Origin: Warburgia ugandensis
Lineage: Eukaryota; Streptophyta; Magnoliopsida; Canellales; Canellaceae
NCBI GenBank assembly: GCA_035236585.1
Contig: CP141135.1
Location: forward strand, 9,830,001-9,894,000
Length of the DNA: 64,000 nucleotides
Direction of reading: 5' to 3'
A program made the translations under genes and the position numbers. Numbering within the stretch: the stretch's first letter is position 1; the number at the start of each line of letters is the position of its first letter. The notes beneath the pieces are model-generated. The model saw nothing but the letters and a program-made list of their open reading frames with translations, was not told the DNA's origin and did no database searches. This document shows positions 25,872 to 37,200 of this stretch, one piece after another.

Positions 25872-26560
25872 TTGGGGATTTGTAGAATTTCATGGGAGTA
25901 GGAAGAGGGCATTTTATAGGGTTATTTTTTTATTTATTTTAATTAAAAATTTTATTATTTCTTAAAAAATAAAATTTATTCTTTTCTTATTAAAATAAAA
26001 AGAGATTTCTTATAATGTTTATTCTTCATTATTGATATTTCTTGTGCTGGCTGTCCCCCAGCTCAACTAACTTTTGTGAACCCTACACAAAAGTGAAATG
26101 ACCATTTTACCCATATGGGTAAATATAAATTCACAAAATTAAGAAAATTAAGAATTTCTCACCCGAGCTCAGATTTCAATGCGCTTACAATCATTCTGAT
26201 CTGTTTTTCGAGTATGATTCTAAATATTTATATTTCAAGACCTGATTCTTTTAAAAATAATAATATTATATTGAATATAATATTCCACCTCGATTTTCAT
26301 AAAAAATCTAATTAATTTCAGAAAAATTGAGGTTTGCACATATTATGGCATGGATCCAAACTTCTATTCTTCTTGGACATATAGTGGCCAAAAGTCTGGC
26401 CATTGAGAGACAAATTTTGGGCTTGACCTAGTGGACCTGAACAACCCTAATTTTAAAAGATCATAAAATTGCTCCACCAACAATAGTCATAGTTAGGTAT
26501 ATCTGGTTCTCATTTGATATTCAACTTCATTAGAATGCATACAATCGAAGTATTGATCCT
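21700..26560. other. AT-rich gene-free stretch, possibly a decayed LTR-type element
   Basis: No SINE copy, no conserved coding segment and no long open frame were recognised in nearly 5 kb. It holds short tandem arrays: a catctcatcatgtcataa-like unit at about 22590-22690, a 61-bp duplication at about 23136-23245, and aaccctagtcttccaaggac twice at 25710-25762. It also has a (GA)n tract. Some phrasing, such as gaaatgaccattttaccc near 26095, resembles plant gypsy-type LTRs, but I could not find a paired LTR, primer-binding site or polyprotein. The transposon origin is only an inference. Confidence 0.3.
25808..25869. repeat. (GA)n microsatellite, about 31 units
   Basis: An uninterrupted GA dinucleotide run of about 62 bases. 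On the minus strand it makes the poly-(Ser-Leu) stretch of a spurious short open frame. Confidence 0.97.
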
Positions 26561-28612
26561 AGCAGATCAACCACCGGTTCTACAGTTAGTGTCAAGGGGA
26601 ACATGGTTGCGATTTTGGTTGGCACAAAACAGATGGTTCCAGCATCTACCCATCATGACTCCGTAGTGGAAATCAAGCCAAACACTAGGTCACCTCAACA
26701 ACTAGCTAATCAGATGCGAGCCCCTCTGCAGATTTCCCCTTTTGTTCCTCAGCCTATGGGATAATAGCAACCGTTTCCAGTTGTTGTTCTCGAAAGAAAT
26801 GAAAAAGGAAAAGAAAGATTAAACATAAATCATGGATCAACTAAGCCCACCCTGGGGCTTGCTTAAGAATAAGAAAGAGGAATCTGATGAAAAATACCAT
26901 GGTATGGCATAGAATCCCCTCAGACGGGATTCAGGTTTCATTTGGTAATCATCCACGGGAATATAGGTGGAGCCATTTGGAGATCACTAACTGGAATCAT
27001 GTTGAAGTAGATTATAGCATTTTTCATTTGAGGCAAGAAGACCTGATTCCTATGATATAGACCCAATATGAATCTGATTAGCAAGAAGACTCCATTAGAA
27101 CTATTGGATGGTCTCACAAACTCTCTCAACCATCACAGGATTATATCATCGGACACCACATTCAACATCGATTTCCAGTTCGGTTGATACAATCTATCCA
27201 TCTTGTGACCCCAACATTTGATAAGCAATATTTCCAGAGCCTAACCCACCGAATGATCTTCACAGACATGAGTTCTGTTTACTCTCTGTGACAACAGATG
27301 TGGCCTCAGTTCATGCCTTTCGAGTTAGGAGTAGGACATAAATGAAACAAAAAAATGCTTGAGAAAGAAAGACTTCTGGAACTCCTCAAGGACATTATAC
27401 CAACAAGTGGATCTCTCACTTGAGATAGAAAATGATAGTTAGTCTGTGTAAGCATGTGATTGAAACGAAACTTCTATTAACTACATAAAACTAATACATA
27501 CATGAGTCTTGGCACAGCTGTGCCATTGGCATCGTCGTAAAATACATCACGAAGGAGCACAGCAGGTTCATTGAACCATTAGTTACTACATTCTTCCATA
27601 GCAGTCTTTGTGGCTAGCAAATCGGCAACTCTGTAAGGGAATGGGATATGGAGCCAATTACTATCCACTTGGACAGTAGTGCATTCAACAAAGACCAGGC
27701 AGAGTTCCAATGAAATACGTCAGCGCGTAGTTATAGCTTGGACAATCAAACGAGAATCCCCTGCAATCTGCACATGCAAGAGGTGTCCATTACTAGCGAG
27801 TTCTAGCCCTAGCCTAATGTTAGGGGCTTAGCTTTTCAAGCTCTTGTGTGGTACTTAGTCTTGCAATGCACTCAAGACATCGAGACTAAGTTCAGCTTGA
27901 ATTGTAGAAGCTTATAAGAAAATATAAAAAGAGGGCTTAAGACTAGAAAAGAACTCTTTATATATCATTGTCACTAGCTTGCACCCTGATTTCTTAATTT
28001 TTTTATGATTAATTAACGCCCTACAAATGAGAGAGCTCATCTATTTATAGTTGCTCACTTTCTTTCCACTTCCTCAACAGAGGGCTAGGATAATTAGATA
28101 TGTATAATCCAGATTGTCCTCGGGAACATTTTTACAAAATATCTTAAGTCTACAACATTCTAGATTGTAGATATTTTGTAAGGATACTTTTAGAGTTTGG
28201 GCCTTCTTTCATAAACTCTCGGGCCAAGTCCACGAACCAAAAGGACGTCTCTTAAAGCCTATGGGCCTTGTTCACGGATTGTGTAACCATAGTCCATGAC
28301 ACTAAGTGCAGTCCATTTGGTGAAGTTATGGTTCTTTCACTTGTAGCAGCAAGAAACTGCCCTTAGTGATCTCCAAGGATAGCTCATGCCCCTGCTTTGC
28401 CGGGGTTTCCTTGTGAGGCGCTGTCAAAGTTTAGCATAACAAACCCGGGTGCCGGCTTTTGCTGCTGAGTCACTTTGACTCGTGGGTTGTGGGGTTCTTC
28501 TACTGCCACGCTTCCACGATGCTCTTGTCCTGTTCCTCAAATTTATAGGATGTTAGTATAGCATTTGCCTTTACTGAGATACTCTTAGCCCTACCGGTGA
28601 TACTCTTTCACA

Positions 28613-28918
28613 TTCAATTTTGACGGTGTTCACATGGGCTGCTGGGATTGGAGGAATTTTCAGAGACCAATACCTTCAATGGTTCTGGTGCAAAATCAAG
28701 GAGCCGGCAAAGCTATTCTCCAAGTTCCCAAAATTTCTCTATTATCATAGAAGGGGATTCCTTCAACTCAATTCGGTAGACCACAAAACTAGAAACAGCT
28801 CCTCGGAAAGCTTGTAGAAAATCTCTTTTGTAAGTGGTGGTAGAAGAGAGAGTTGAGTTTAAACATGTTCTTTATTGGATTCGTCAATGGATGGGCAGAT
28901 AGATTATCTGAGGGGCTT
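28613..28918 (+). pseudogene. Decayed RNase H domain of a LINE-type retroelement
   Basis: Four landmarks of the RNase H-like domain at the C-terminus of plant LINEs (RVT_3 type) occur in the right order on the plus strand: FNFDG at 28613, AAGIGGIFRDQ soon after, IIIEGDSFNSIR near 28740-28785, and NGWADRLSEG near 28890-28916. They carry the usual acidic residues. They lie in different frames and are separated by stops and a frameshift, so no protein can be made. No reverse transcriptase segment was recognised just upstream. It could also derive from a host gene with this domain, but a mobile element is more likely. Confidence 0.6.
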
Positions 28919-29197
28919 CAAAATGCTATTCTTAGATTTCCTGATTTCTCCAGCCAAGTTGTGGCCGAGTTATGTACATTTAGGCTGTGATTTGCCGCTT
29001 TTATATCATGGGCATGCTAGAATACTTCTTATCTTTTTTCTAATAAAATTCCTCGTCTCAGAGAGAGAGAGAGAGAAAAAAAAAATAATATCATTTTGTC
29101 TGCTTTAATCGGTATTAATAGTAAAGATTATGAACGCGAGCTTTTTTAAATCCGTTGCCATTTCAACATCAGTTTGGGAGTCAACTCAAACGACTTA

Positions 29198-29497
29198 AAG
29201 GGCAGCCAGGTGCATGACGCTCCTGCCTCGCGGGGTCAGGAGCAGGGGCAGACCACAAGTGTCTCTAGTATGCAGCCTTATCTTGTATTTTTACAAGATA
29301 TTATTTTTAGGATTTTGTAAGAGTTAATAGTACGTAACTTTACCTTGCATTTTGTAAGAGGTTATTTCTACGCCCTGCTCTTGCAAGTTAAGGTTGCATA
29401 CTATAGACTGTTGTGGTCCATCCCTGCTCTTGACCCCTTCTTTGGTCCCAGCATATGTGGGAGCTTCAAGCTTCGCGCACCAGGGATGCCCCTTTTT
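29198..29497. mobile_element. Rearranged cluster of three Au-type SINE fragments
   Basis: A minus-strand 3' part (29198-29310: gggcagccaggtgcatgacg, ttatcttgtatttttacaag) is followed by a second minus-strand internal piece (about 29315-29375: accttgcattttgtaagagg). A plus-strand 3' part then runs to 29497 (caagttaaggttgcatacta, then catatgtgggagcttc and a cccttttt end). Both outer ends are SINE tails facing outward. No tRNA-like head remains. The layout suggests recombination between inverted copies. Confidence 0.8.
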
Positions 29498-30460
29498 CAT
29501 TTAAGTCCATTTTTATTGCTAACATTACACATGATTAGCTCTTAACGAGGAGAGCCATTGGATGTCTTAGGGGAATCCCAAGGAAATCATTTTGGTTTGG
29601 ATTAACTCAACAGCATTGGCAACATTTGAAGGGGTATAAATTTATAACTTTAATGGACATCGTAACTCCATTAATCATTTGAATTGGTCGCTTAGGCCAA
29701 TTTCCTCTTTACAGGTGACCGCTCAAGAGGTAGGACCCCCAAGGCATGGATCATTGGTGAATGATCACAACCGCACTGATGATATTTCCCTACAAATTCG
29801 AACATGGCATTTGGGCTTGTAGATCAGTGCACCAATTTGCTTGCATTAAAACTACATAAAAGGATTGACGACTAGTGACCCAAAACCGTGAATCTTGTGC
29901 CAAAGTTATAAATGGCATGGGTTGGGTCGGGTCAAGTTTCTGGGCAACCTTGACCCTAGATCTTTTCTCTTGACCCTAATCCAACCCTAGTTTGCTATTC
30001 AAAAACATTTTCTAAACTTACACTATACTTGTACAATGTTCAAAAATAGTTTTCAAATCTACAGCATTGTGTACTTTATATGATAGCAACGGAGTGTTGA
30101 TCAATTTCTTATTATTGTGAGGCAACAATTATATACTGACCTCATATTTGTATTTTGAAATTTTTTTCATATGAGGGTATTTTTGTCATTAAAAATAAAT
30201 CATATAGTTCCTCCAATTCCTAATTTTTTACCATGGACCTTAGTCCAAACTTACCTCTCCTCATGTCATATACATTTTCTACCTTTAGCATTGCTTAGGT
30301 CATAGATTTTTCTAACCATAGCCCTACTAGGGTCATAAATATTCTATCCTTAACCTTGACCTTTACAAATAATTAGGATCGATCTCCTTAATTGACATGA
30401 CCTAACCTAACCTATTGCCATCCCTACTCATACTTAGCTAGTATATATATATTACTAGAT

Positions 30461-30545
30461 GGGTTCGAGGCATAGAAATGGCTTCTTGCAAAATACAAGG
30501 TAAGGCTACTTACTATAGACCTTTTGAGGTTTGCCCTTTTTTTAG
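30461..30545 (+). mobile_element. Au-type SINE fragment (middle and tail)
   Basis: It begins inside box B (gggttcgaggcatagaaatg), continues through cttcttgcaaaatacaaggt and ends at a ttgccctttttttag stretch. Both the head and the terminal gggagctt part are missing. It directly precedes a full plus-strand copy. Confidence 0.75.
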
Positions 30546-30552
30546 ACTTTGG

Positions 30553-30731
30553 AAGGAAAGCCTTGGCACAATGGTAGACTTGTCGTCGTGTGATCTTGAA
30601 GTCATATGTTCAAGATGTGGGAACAAGCTCTTGCAAAATGCAAGGTGAGACTACATACTGTTAACCCTTATGATCCGCCCCTTCCTTGGACCCTGAATAT
30701 GTGGGAACTTTGAACAGTGGGGCTGCCTTTA
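30553..30731 (+). mobile_element. Au-type SINE, full length
   Basis: Head aaagccttggcacaatggta, box B gtcatatgttcaagatg, body aagctcttgcaaaatgcaag, and tail tgaacagtggggctgccttt are all present. The next 43 bases downstream (agacacagttggcagacgta onward) are also found after the next SINE copy at 31149, so this 3' end and its flank were duplicated together. Confidence 0.88.
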
Positions 30732-30979
30732 GACACAGTTGGCAGACGTACAAAAGCGTTCTTACTGGACCCCTGCCTCCAATCATGTTGCATATCTTTG
30801 TACTGTAACGATGCTTCTATAAATAGACAGAGCCAATGATGCAACCTATGACCATACTGATTCATTTCTCTTATTCAGAAGGAAATTGGTAGGTACATTT
30901 CTTTGTTTTGATAATTATTGCAAGGCCCGCAAAGATAACAACGCAAACGAGAGAAAATTGTAAGGATCAAGATCAATAT

Positions 30980-31147
30980 CAAGCACAACGATAGAGTTGT
31001 TGTCATGATATGTTGAGGTTATGTTTTCAAGGTGTAGAAGTAGCCTATTACAAAATGTAAGGTAAAACTATATACAATTGACCCTTGTGGTCCGACCCTT
31101 CCCTGCACCCCGCATACGCGGGAGCCTTAAGCACCAGGGCTGCCCTT
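30980..31147 (+). mobile_element. Au-type SINE, head-truncated, with a duplicated 3' flank
   Basis: It starts within the head (cacaacgatagagttgttgt), has a diverged box B (ttatgttttcaaggtg), and a well-kept tail (cgcatacgcgggagccttaa, caccagggctgccctt). From 31148 the flank agacacagttggtagacgta and onward to about 31192 is nearly identical to the flank of the copy ending at 30731. Confidence 0.85.
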
Positions 31148-31662
31148 AGACACAGTTGGTAGACGTACAAAAGCGTTCTTACTGGACCCATTCTGGCCTT
31201 CCATCCCTGGCCTTAGGATGCGTGTCTGATCTCGTTTGAGGGTTCTTGGGATGGCAAAGAACTCTTCTTGAATATGCACAGCATTAACGATGCTACTAAT
31301 TTTGTTACAGATTTTCTCGTTGATTACCCGCAGCTTCTAACTTCATATTACAAGTGCATATTCATTGAGTGAAAATATGAGCAGTCAAAAAGTACAAGTG
31401 AGGCTATTTCTGCAATGACCAAAACCCTAATATTGGTGAACCTGTTTATAAATCATCTCCAATGCCAAAACTTGCCTTCTTAGGACGTTTCAAAGTCTTT
31501 GACTTGTGAAAGATCTCTTAATTAGGAGCATAGCTTTTTGTTCTCTACCCACAAACAAAAAAAGACTTAGAATTATCCACGTTAATTAACTTTAGCAAAA
31601 CGCTCATTAACAGTATAGCACATAACTTATTTGAATCATTGTGCAAATAGGTCTCTCGTGTA

Positions 31663-31831
31663 AAAGGCAGCTCCAGTGCATGAAGCTCCTGCATATGCGA
31701 GGTTCAGAAAAATGGTGGACCAATAGCATGCAGCCTTACCTTGCATTTTGCAAGAGGCTGTTTCCATGCCTTGAACCGGTGACCTCAAGGTAAGACAACG
31801 ACAACTCTACCATTGCGCCAAAGCTCCCCTT
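31663..31831 (-). mobile_element. Au-type SINE, full length with imperfect target duplication
   Basis: Reversed tail aaggcagctccagtgcatga, body accttgcattttgcaagagg, box B cttgaaccggtgacctc and head accattgcgccaaagctccc are present, with a short internal deletion near accaatagcatgc. Flanks aggtctctcgtgtaa (about 31649-31663) and aggtcccttgtgtaa (about 31838-31852) form an imperfect target-site duplication. Confidence 0.9.
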
Positions 31832-31959
31832 CTAAGTAGGTCCCTTGTGTAATTTCCCAAAACTTTCTTTTTACCAAAGTATAATAAAAGCATGGATAGT
31901 AGGAGTGGATTATATTAAGCACTTTCTAATACACTTTTGGTTGCTTTTGGGGGATGGTA

Positions 31960-32360
31960 ATTCCTTTACGCGGATGCTGGCGTGCAGCACACAACCGGTT
32001 GGCTACGATGGACAGAACTTACAAAACTGGGTTCCAAGGACCTTTCCCAGTGTTTCTTTTGCAAAGCTAATCCCAAACCACGTTATCGCTTTCTGCTTAC
32101 TTGTGCAGTAATTTCTCCACTATGGTATGAAATCATTCGAGGACATAACTTGCCTTGGATGCTGCCCATCTCTCTTTTCGACATGATAATCCAATGCGAT
32201 GCAGTTAGACTCAAAAGTCTAGAGGAAAGTCTCTTTGGATTTGCAGTTCATGGCACTTATATGGTAGGTCTGACTAAAGCGTTTTAATGGGGAAAGTCAG
32301 CAAATGGCAGAGCTCAAAGATAGAAATTTTCTCACAGAAGCTATACGGGCTTCAACGGCA
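31960..32360 (+). pseudogene. Decayed LINE C-terminal region (zinc-binding RT domain)
   Basis: On the plus strand the frames give NRLATMDRTYKTG, then after a frame change SKDLSQCFFCKANPKPRY and LLTCAVISPLWYEII. This order matches the zinc-binding domain (zf-RVT type: an RL.T.DR opening, CxxC, then a histidine/cysteine pair) near the C-terminus of plant LINE reverse transcriptases. The expected histidine appears changed. Further on, GKSANGRAQR followed by a stop resembles the usual ERNxR end of these proteins. Frameshifts and stops show it is inactive. Its separation from the RNase H relic at 28.6 kb suggests a different insertion. Confidence 0.6.
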
Positions 32361-33283
32361 AAATCATTCTATGGACTTTCTATTTCCGACGCATCAAGGA
32401 AGTGGGAAGAAATCGCAAAGTGTAGCATCAGTTTGCTGAGAAAATCTCACCCCAAATTAAACTTCATGCCAACCGAGGATTAATATCCGGAGGGAAGACC
32501 TTCTTCGCAACTCAAACGGTATATTTTATTCGATCTCGCCAGTCCACTTGGACGGTGTCACTCCCATTGGAGGGTTAGAGTTATTTGATATGGAGGGTTG
32601 TATAACCACAAGCCATCAACTATCTGTTGTTTGTCCATCAAGCTAGAAATGTCTGCAATAGACGATCTACAAAGAACAAGTAATTGAAGCTCTTCCGAGA
32701 TTATATGTGATGTTACCATATTAATCCTACAATTACCAATTAGGCTTACTAACTTGACCATTTAAAATTTCGATGATTGAAAAGAAGGCAATCGGTTTCC
32801 TGCAGAGATGCCGCCAACCTTATGCCATTCCATTTTAGTCCTATTTAGTGCTTGACTTGAGAAGAATGGTGGGTCTAACTTTACTCTTCGCACCCTTCTC
32901 TAGCAGGATTAAAGGTGTATGAACTAGTCCCTTAGCAGTCTTGCTTCTTTGCTTACTTAGCTATGATCCAAAGCTTCCCCGAGACCTAGATCCAACAACC
33001 TAGGTTTATGCTGATTTTGATACTCCATTAGATTCTGATTAAGCAAACACTTCCTCCGGATGGGATAAGATGCTAACCGAAACAGAAGGATAAGGAACGG
33101 CGGTTGAACCGAGTTCATAAGCTTTGCCTATGACTCACATAGTATTGGTGGGCATATGGCCGCTCATGAGGACCAGTGCAGATCCTTTATGAAATTAATA
33201 TCCAAATAAACAGACATTCCTGGATGAGTATTCTACATCTTCCAAGAACCCGAATGTAAAATCTTCTTCGTGGAGAAAATAAA

Positions 33284-33310
33284 ATATATATATATATATA
33301 TATATATATA
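33284..33310. repeat. (AT)n microsatellite
   Basis: An AT dinucleotide run of about 13 units in the AHK1-AAP intergenic region. Confidence 0.95.
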
Positions 33311-33771
33311 AGAAATCCAAACAGGAAAACGAGAAATATAGAAATAAGACACCTTACTTCTTCGAGCCCAAAACTCAAATCCTCTGCATTAAAAAACGGA
33401 ACAAAAAATACCATAAACCAAGAAATAAGAGTACGAAATTGTCAAAGTCCCAGAATCCAAAAACCTCTAAATTCAACAATACAGAGCAAAATAAAAATCA
33501 AAACCCAGACAACAAACTTATTTTTCAAAACCCAATGACCCATGATCCTCAAAATTCCAGCAAAACAACAAAAGCCGAAGATCAAACTTCCCAAGAACCC
33601 TGAACCCAAATTCCTCTTAATTTCAAAAACACAGTGGATTTTGAGTGTTATTTGTATGAAAAGAGTCAAATCCAACATGGCCGACCATGGAGGACCTACA
33701 GCTGTGATAATAACTTGAAGAGCCAAATAGTATATATCAAAGGCCTTTTGTTGTCGTTGTTATAAATTATC

Positions 33772-33870
33772 TGGCAAAATGCAAATAAGACTGTGTACTG
33801 TAGGTCCTTTGGTCTGCCCCTTTCTCTTACCCTGCAAAGGCTAGAGCTTAGTGCACCGGATCGGCCCTAT
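33772..33870 (+). mobile_element. Au-type SINE 3' fragment upstream of AAP
   Basis: It starts in the body (ggcaaaatgcaaataagact), continues through ggtctgcccctttctcttac and ends in agcttagtgcaccggatcgg. The head and box B are missing or unrecognisable. Confidence 0.7.
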
Positions 33871-33885
33871 TTATATATTGAAAAC

Positions 33886-33977
33886 AGCCTGTTATAAACT
33901 CTTGTGGTCGACCCCTTTCTCGTACTCCACAACGACAATGACGGGGGCTTCATGTACCGAAGCTGCCCTTTTTAAAA
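33886..33977 (+). mobile_element. Second Au-type SINE 3' fragment, about 100 bp from the AAP TATA box
   Basis: It begins at aacagcctgttataaactct, continues cttgtggtcgacccctttct and ends gaagctgccctttttaa. The body has an internal deletion. Together with the fragment just upstream it forms a tandem pair directly before the AAP promoter. Confidence 0.7.
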
Positions 33978-34078
33978 CATATTTCGACATATTGGACGCC
34001 AGTAAACAACAGTGTCAAGCCGTGAATCACACCAGCACTCTCTTTTTCCTTTCCATTCCTCCGTACAAACCCCTTCTT

Positions 34079-34086
34079 TATAAAAG
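34079..34086 (+). promoter_or_regulatory. TATA box of the amino acid permease gene
   Basis: TATAAAAG stands 116 bases before the AAP start codon, followed by a purine/pyrimidine context suitable for initiation around 34110. The resulting leader of about 90 bases would contain the (CT)n tract. The match to the plant TATA consensus and its position relative to the gene support this; no transcript data are available. Confidence 0.65.
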
Positions 34087-34119
34087 GCCCGATCCTCATG
34101 GAGAAAAATCCATCAGCTA

Positions 34120-34121
<2 letters not shown>

Positions 34122-34155
<34 letters not shown>
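34122..34155 (+). repeat. (CT)n tract in the AAP leader
   Basis: About 17 CT units between the TATA box and the start codon. CT-rich (Y-patch-like) leaders are common in plant genes and can influence expression. The tract length is likely to vary between individuals. Confidence 0.9.
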
Positions 34156-34158
<3 letters not shown>

Positions 34159-34201
34159 GTCGTCGTTATCCTTCTAATAGCTTCATCTCTACCACAACAC
34201 T

Positions 34202-37200
34202 ATGTTGCCTAGAAGCCGAACTTTACCACCCAGATTGAATCATGTATGAGCGTCTAAATCCTATTAAGTTGTTCATGCTGCTACTTCCTCTTTCAAAATA
34301 ACTTTTTCAGACGATACTTACTCTTCTTGTTCTTCCTCATTTCCATTTTAATTAGGGGGACGAGAACGGCCGCAGTGGTCGCTATCTGCAAATAGAAGTT
34401 CAACCAAAATCACTTGGCGACACCGAACCCATCGATCCACAGCCTGATTATTCCAAGTGCCAGGATGATGATGGCCGCTTGAAGAGAACAGGTAGGAGTG
34501 ATTTTGCTGATATGCTGTTCTTCACGTGATATAAACATCCCATATTTGATAATTCAATTTACTTCCTTATTGTGTACTTCTCCATTTAGCTTTCAGAGGC
34601 TGCTACAATTTGCAAAACTATCACAGTCAACAAGAGAAGCTTTTAATAAACTTAAGGGTGTTTTTATCAAACAAGGGTTTGAATCAATCATCATTTTATC
34701 ATTTTGTTCTAGAATTTCATGTTATAGCAAGATAATATGAAACAAGGTGAGCCTTGGTGCAACAGTAGAGTTGTGTCATGTGACATTGAGGTCACTGGTT
34801 CAAAGAGTAAAAACAGCCTCTTACAAAATACAAGATATGGCGCTTGGAATCTGCCCCTTCCCTAGACCCCACATGTACACCAAGGACTCAAGATATTTTC
34901 ACTGGCAAGTCTTTATTGTTCTTTTTCATTTTTCTGTTTTTTTGAAAGTTAGGTACACGCCCATGCTCAGCCTCTGACCCTAATCACCCCGGAAAACATC
35001 AATATTTAATAAATGAACAAAAATACACTTTATTTGCCTTTATCTTAGCCTAAGTATACTTATGCAAAATCTAATTCTCAAAATATGCAGGCACCGTGTG
35101 GACTGCAGCATCACACATAATTACTGCAGTTATTGGCTCCGGGGTGCTTTCGCTAGCATGGGCCATGGCACAGCTTGGTTGGGTAGCAGGACCCATGATC
35201 ATGATCCTCTTTGCATTTGTCATCTTCTACACCTCCAACCTTCTGTCAGAATGTTATAGGTCCGGCGACCCCGTAACAGGAAAGCGAAACTACACCTACA
35301 TGGATGCTGTCAAGGCTAACTTAGGTGAAGGGTCTCTTCATTATCCGATGAAATCAATGGATAATTATAATTATTCAGAAAATTGACATTGCCATTGTCT
35401 TGTTTCCTTTGCAGGTGGAGCCAAGGTTAAAATTTGTGGGACCATTCAGTATCTGAACCTCTTTGGTATCGCCATTGGGTACACGATCGCCGCCTCGATT
35501 AGCATGATGTGAGTAAATCCCCTAAAACTTATCCAATCATCACTGTATTACTATATATATCTGCAAAGGTATTTTATTCTGAATTTTGGGTGCTTTTTTG
35601 GCACCTTTTACTCTGTTTTGAATTGGTTATAACTCATGCTTCAGCTTAATAAAGTTAACAACCTTTTTGCTAAAAAAAGTAATATATCTGTAAATCTGCT
35701 TAAATCAGAGCTCAATAGAGATAGTATTTATGCATATTACATACACAAAGTTTAAGAATCAATTTGATACATGCAACGTGTTCTTATATGTGATCCTGAC
35801 AAAATAAATTAATTTCAACTATCCTGTTTAGAAGTGTACAAAAGAAAATTCAGCTAATGATTCCGCTGTTATTAATTCAATAATTTCTGAGATTGACATT
35901 TTGATCTTCTATTTTAGGGCAATAAAGAGATCAAACTGTTATCATAAGAGTGGAGGGAAGAATCCATGTAAAATCAATAGCAATGGATACATGATAATGT
36001 TTGGTATAACAGAGGTGATATTCTCTCAAATCCCAGACTTTGATCAGGTCTGGTGGCTCTCCATAGTTGCTGCAGTCATGTCGTTTACCTACTCCTCTGT
36101 TGGTCTTAGCCTCGGCATCGCCAAGGTAGCAGGTAAAGGTCATATTTCTACTCTTTAACGGAACCGCACTTGAGAAAAAAGACAAAAAGAGAGATAAGTA
36201 CAACACATCTCCAAATTAAACAACTAAAAATAAAACTTTGTATGTTTTTGGTTATTGTGTTTATGAGTGGTAATTTCATATGCAGGTGACATTTGATTAG
36301 CCAGGAAAAAGTTTTTAATTATCTTTTTTTCTTTTTTTTTCTTTTTTTTTCTTTTTTTTTTTCCGGTCTGCACTATATGAAATGGCTGAAATTAACACAC
36401 CCAATATATATATGTGTGTGTGTGTATGTATGTATGTGTGTGCATGCATGCGTACGGGTGGCTTGTGCTCATAGATGTATAAATATACATGTGTGGACGT
36501 ATTTAGGTATTATACATTTGCATATCTCATTTATGGACGTGTTTATGTATTATACATATATGCATGGACGTATTGTCTGACTATGTGTATTTCATTGTTG
36601 CAAACATTTACCATTTGACTAACATGCAGCATCTCTGTACATGTTCATATACTTATATGTACATAAGCTTGTATGTATATGCGGATACAAGTTTGGTCGC
36701 ATGGTTTGATGAATATACAACAGAGAACAGGAGAATTTTCTCTGACTACTTACGGAATTATAGAATGATATGTATGCATCCATGCATGATTCATGATGTA
36801 AGTATCATGTATCCATATGCATATAGCTGATCTAGTAAGAACACTGAACATGCTCCAACTGTGGAGTTGTAGAGAATGGAAGTTTCAAAGGAAGCCTTAT
36901 GGGCATCAGCACAGGTGAAGTGACTCCAACTCAAAAGGTGTGGAGGAGTTTGCAAGCTCTTGGAGACATTGCTTTTGCCTACTCCTATTCCGTAATCCTC
37001 ATCGAAATTCAGGTACTTCTGAACCTAGAATCTTATGCATGTATCTTTCTTCCTTGTACTATGCCAACGATCCCTATTGGCAGAAACAAAAAACTACAAC
37101 CATTCTCTTGGCTTGAACCAGCTTGTAGTCCATACTCATATGAGAAGAAAACTCTCTCTCTCTCTCCGACACACAACAACCCTTAGAGACATGGAGGGGT

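Noticed and set aside
25730..25912. Protein with a long Ser-Leu repeat
   Set aside because: It is a direct translation of the (GA)n microsatellite.
33442..33726. 94-aa hydrophobic open frame upstream of AAP (minus)
   Set aside because: Hydrophobic content comes from AT-rich codons. No family match and no gene-like neighbours.
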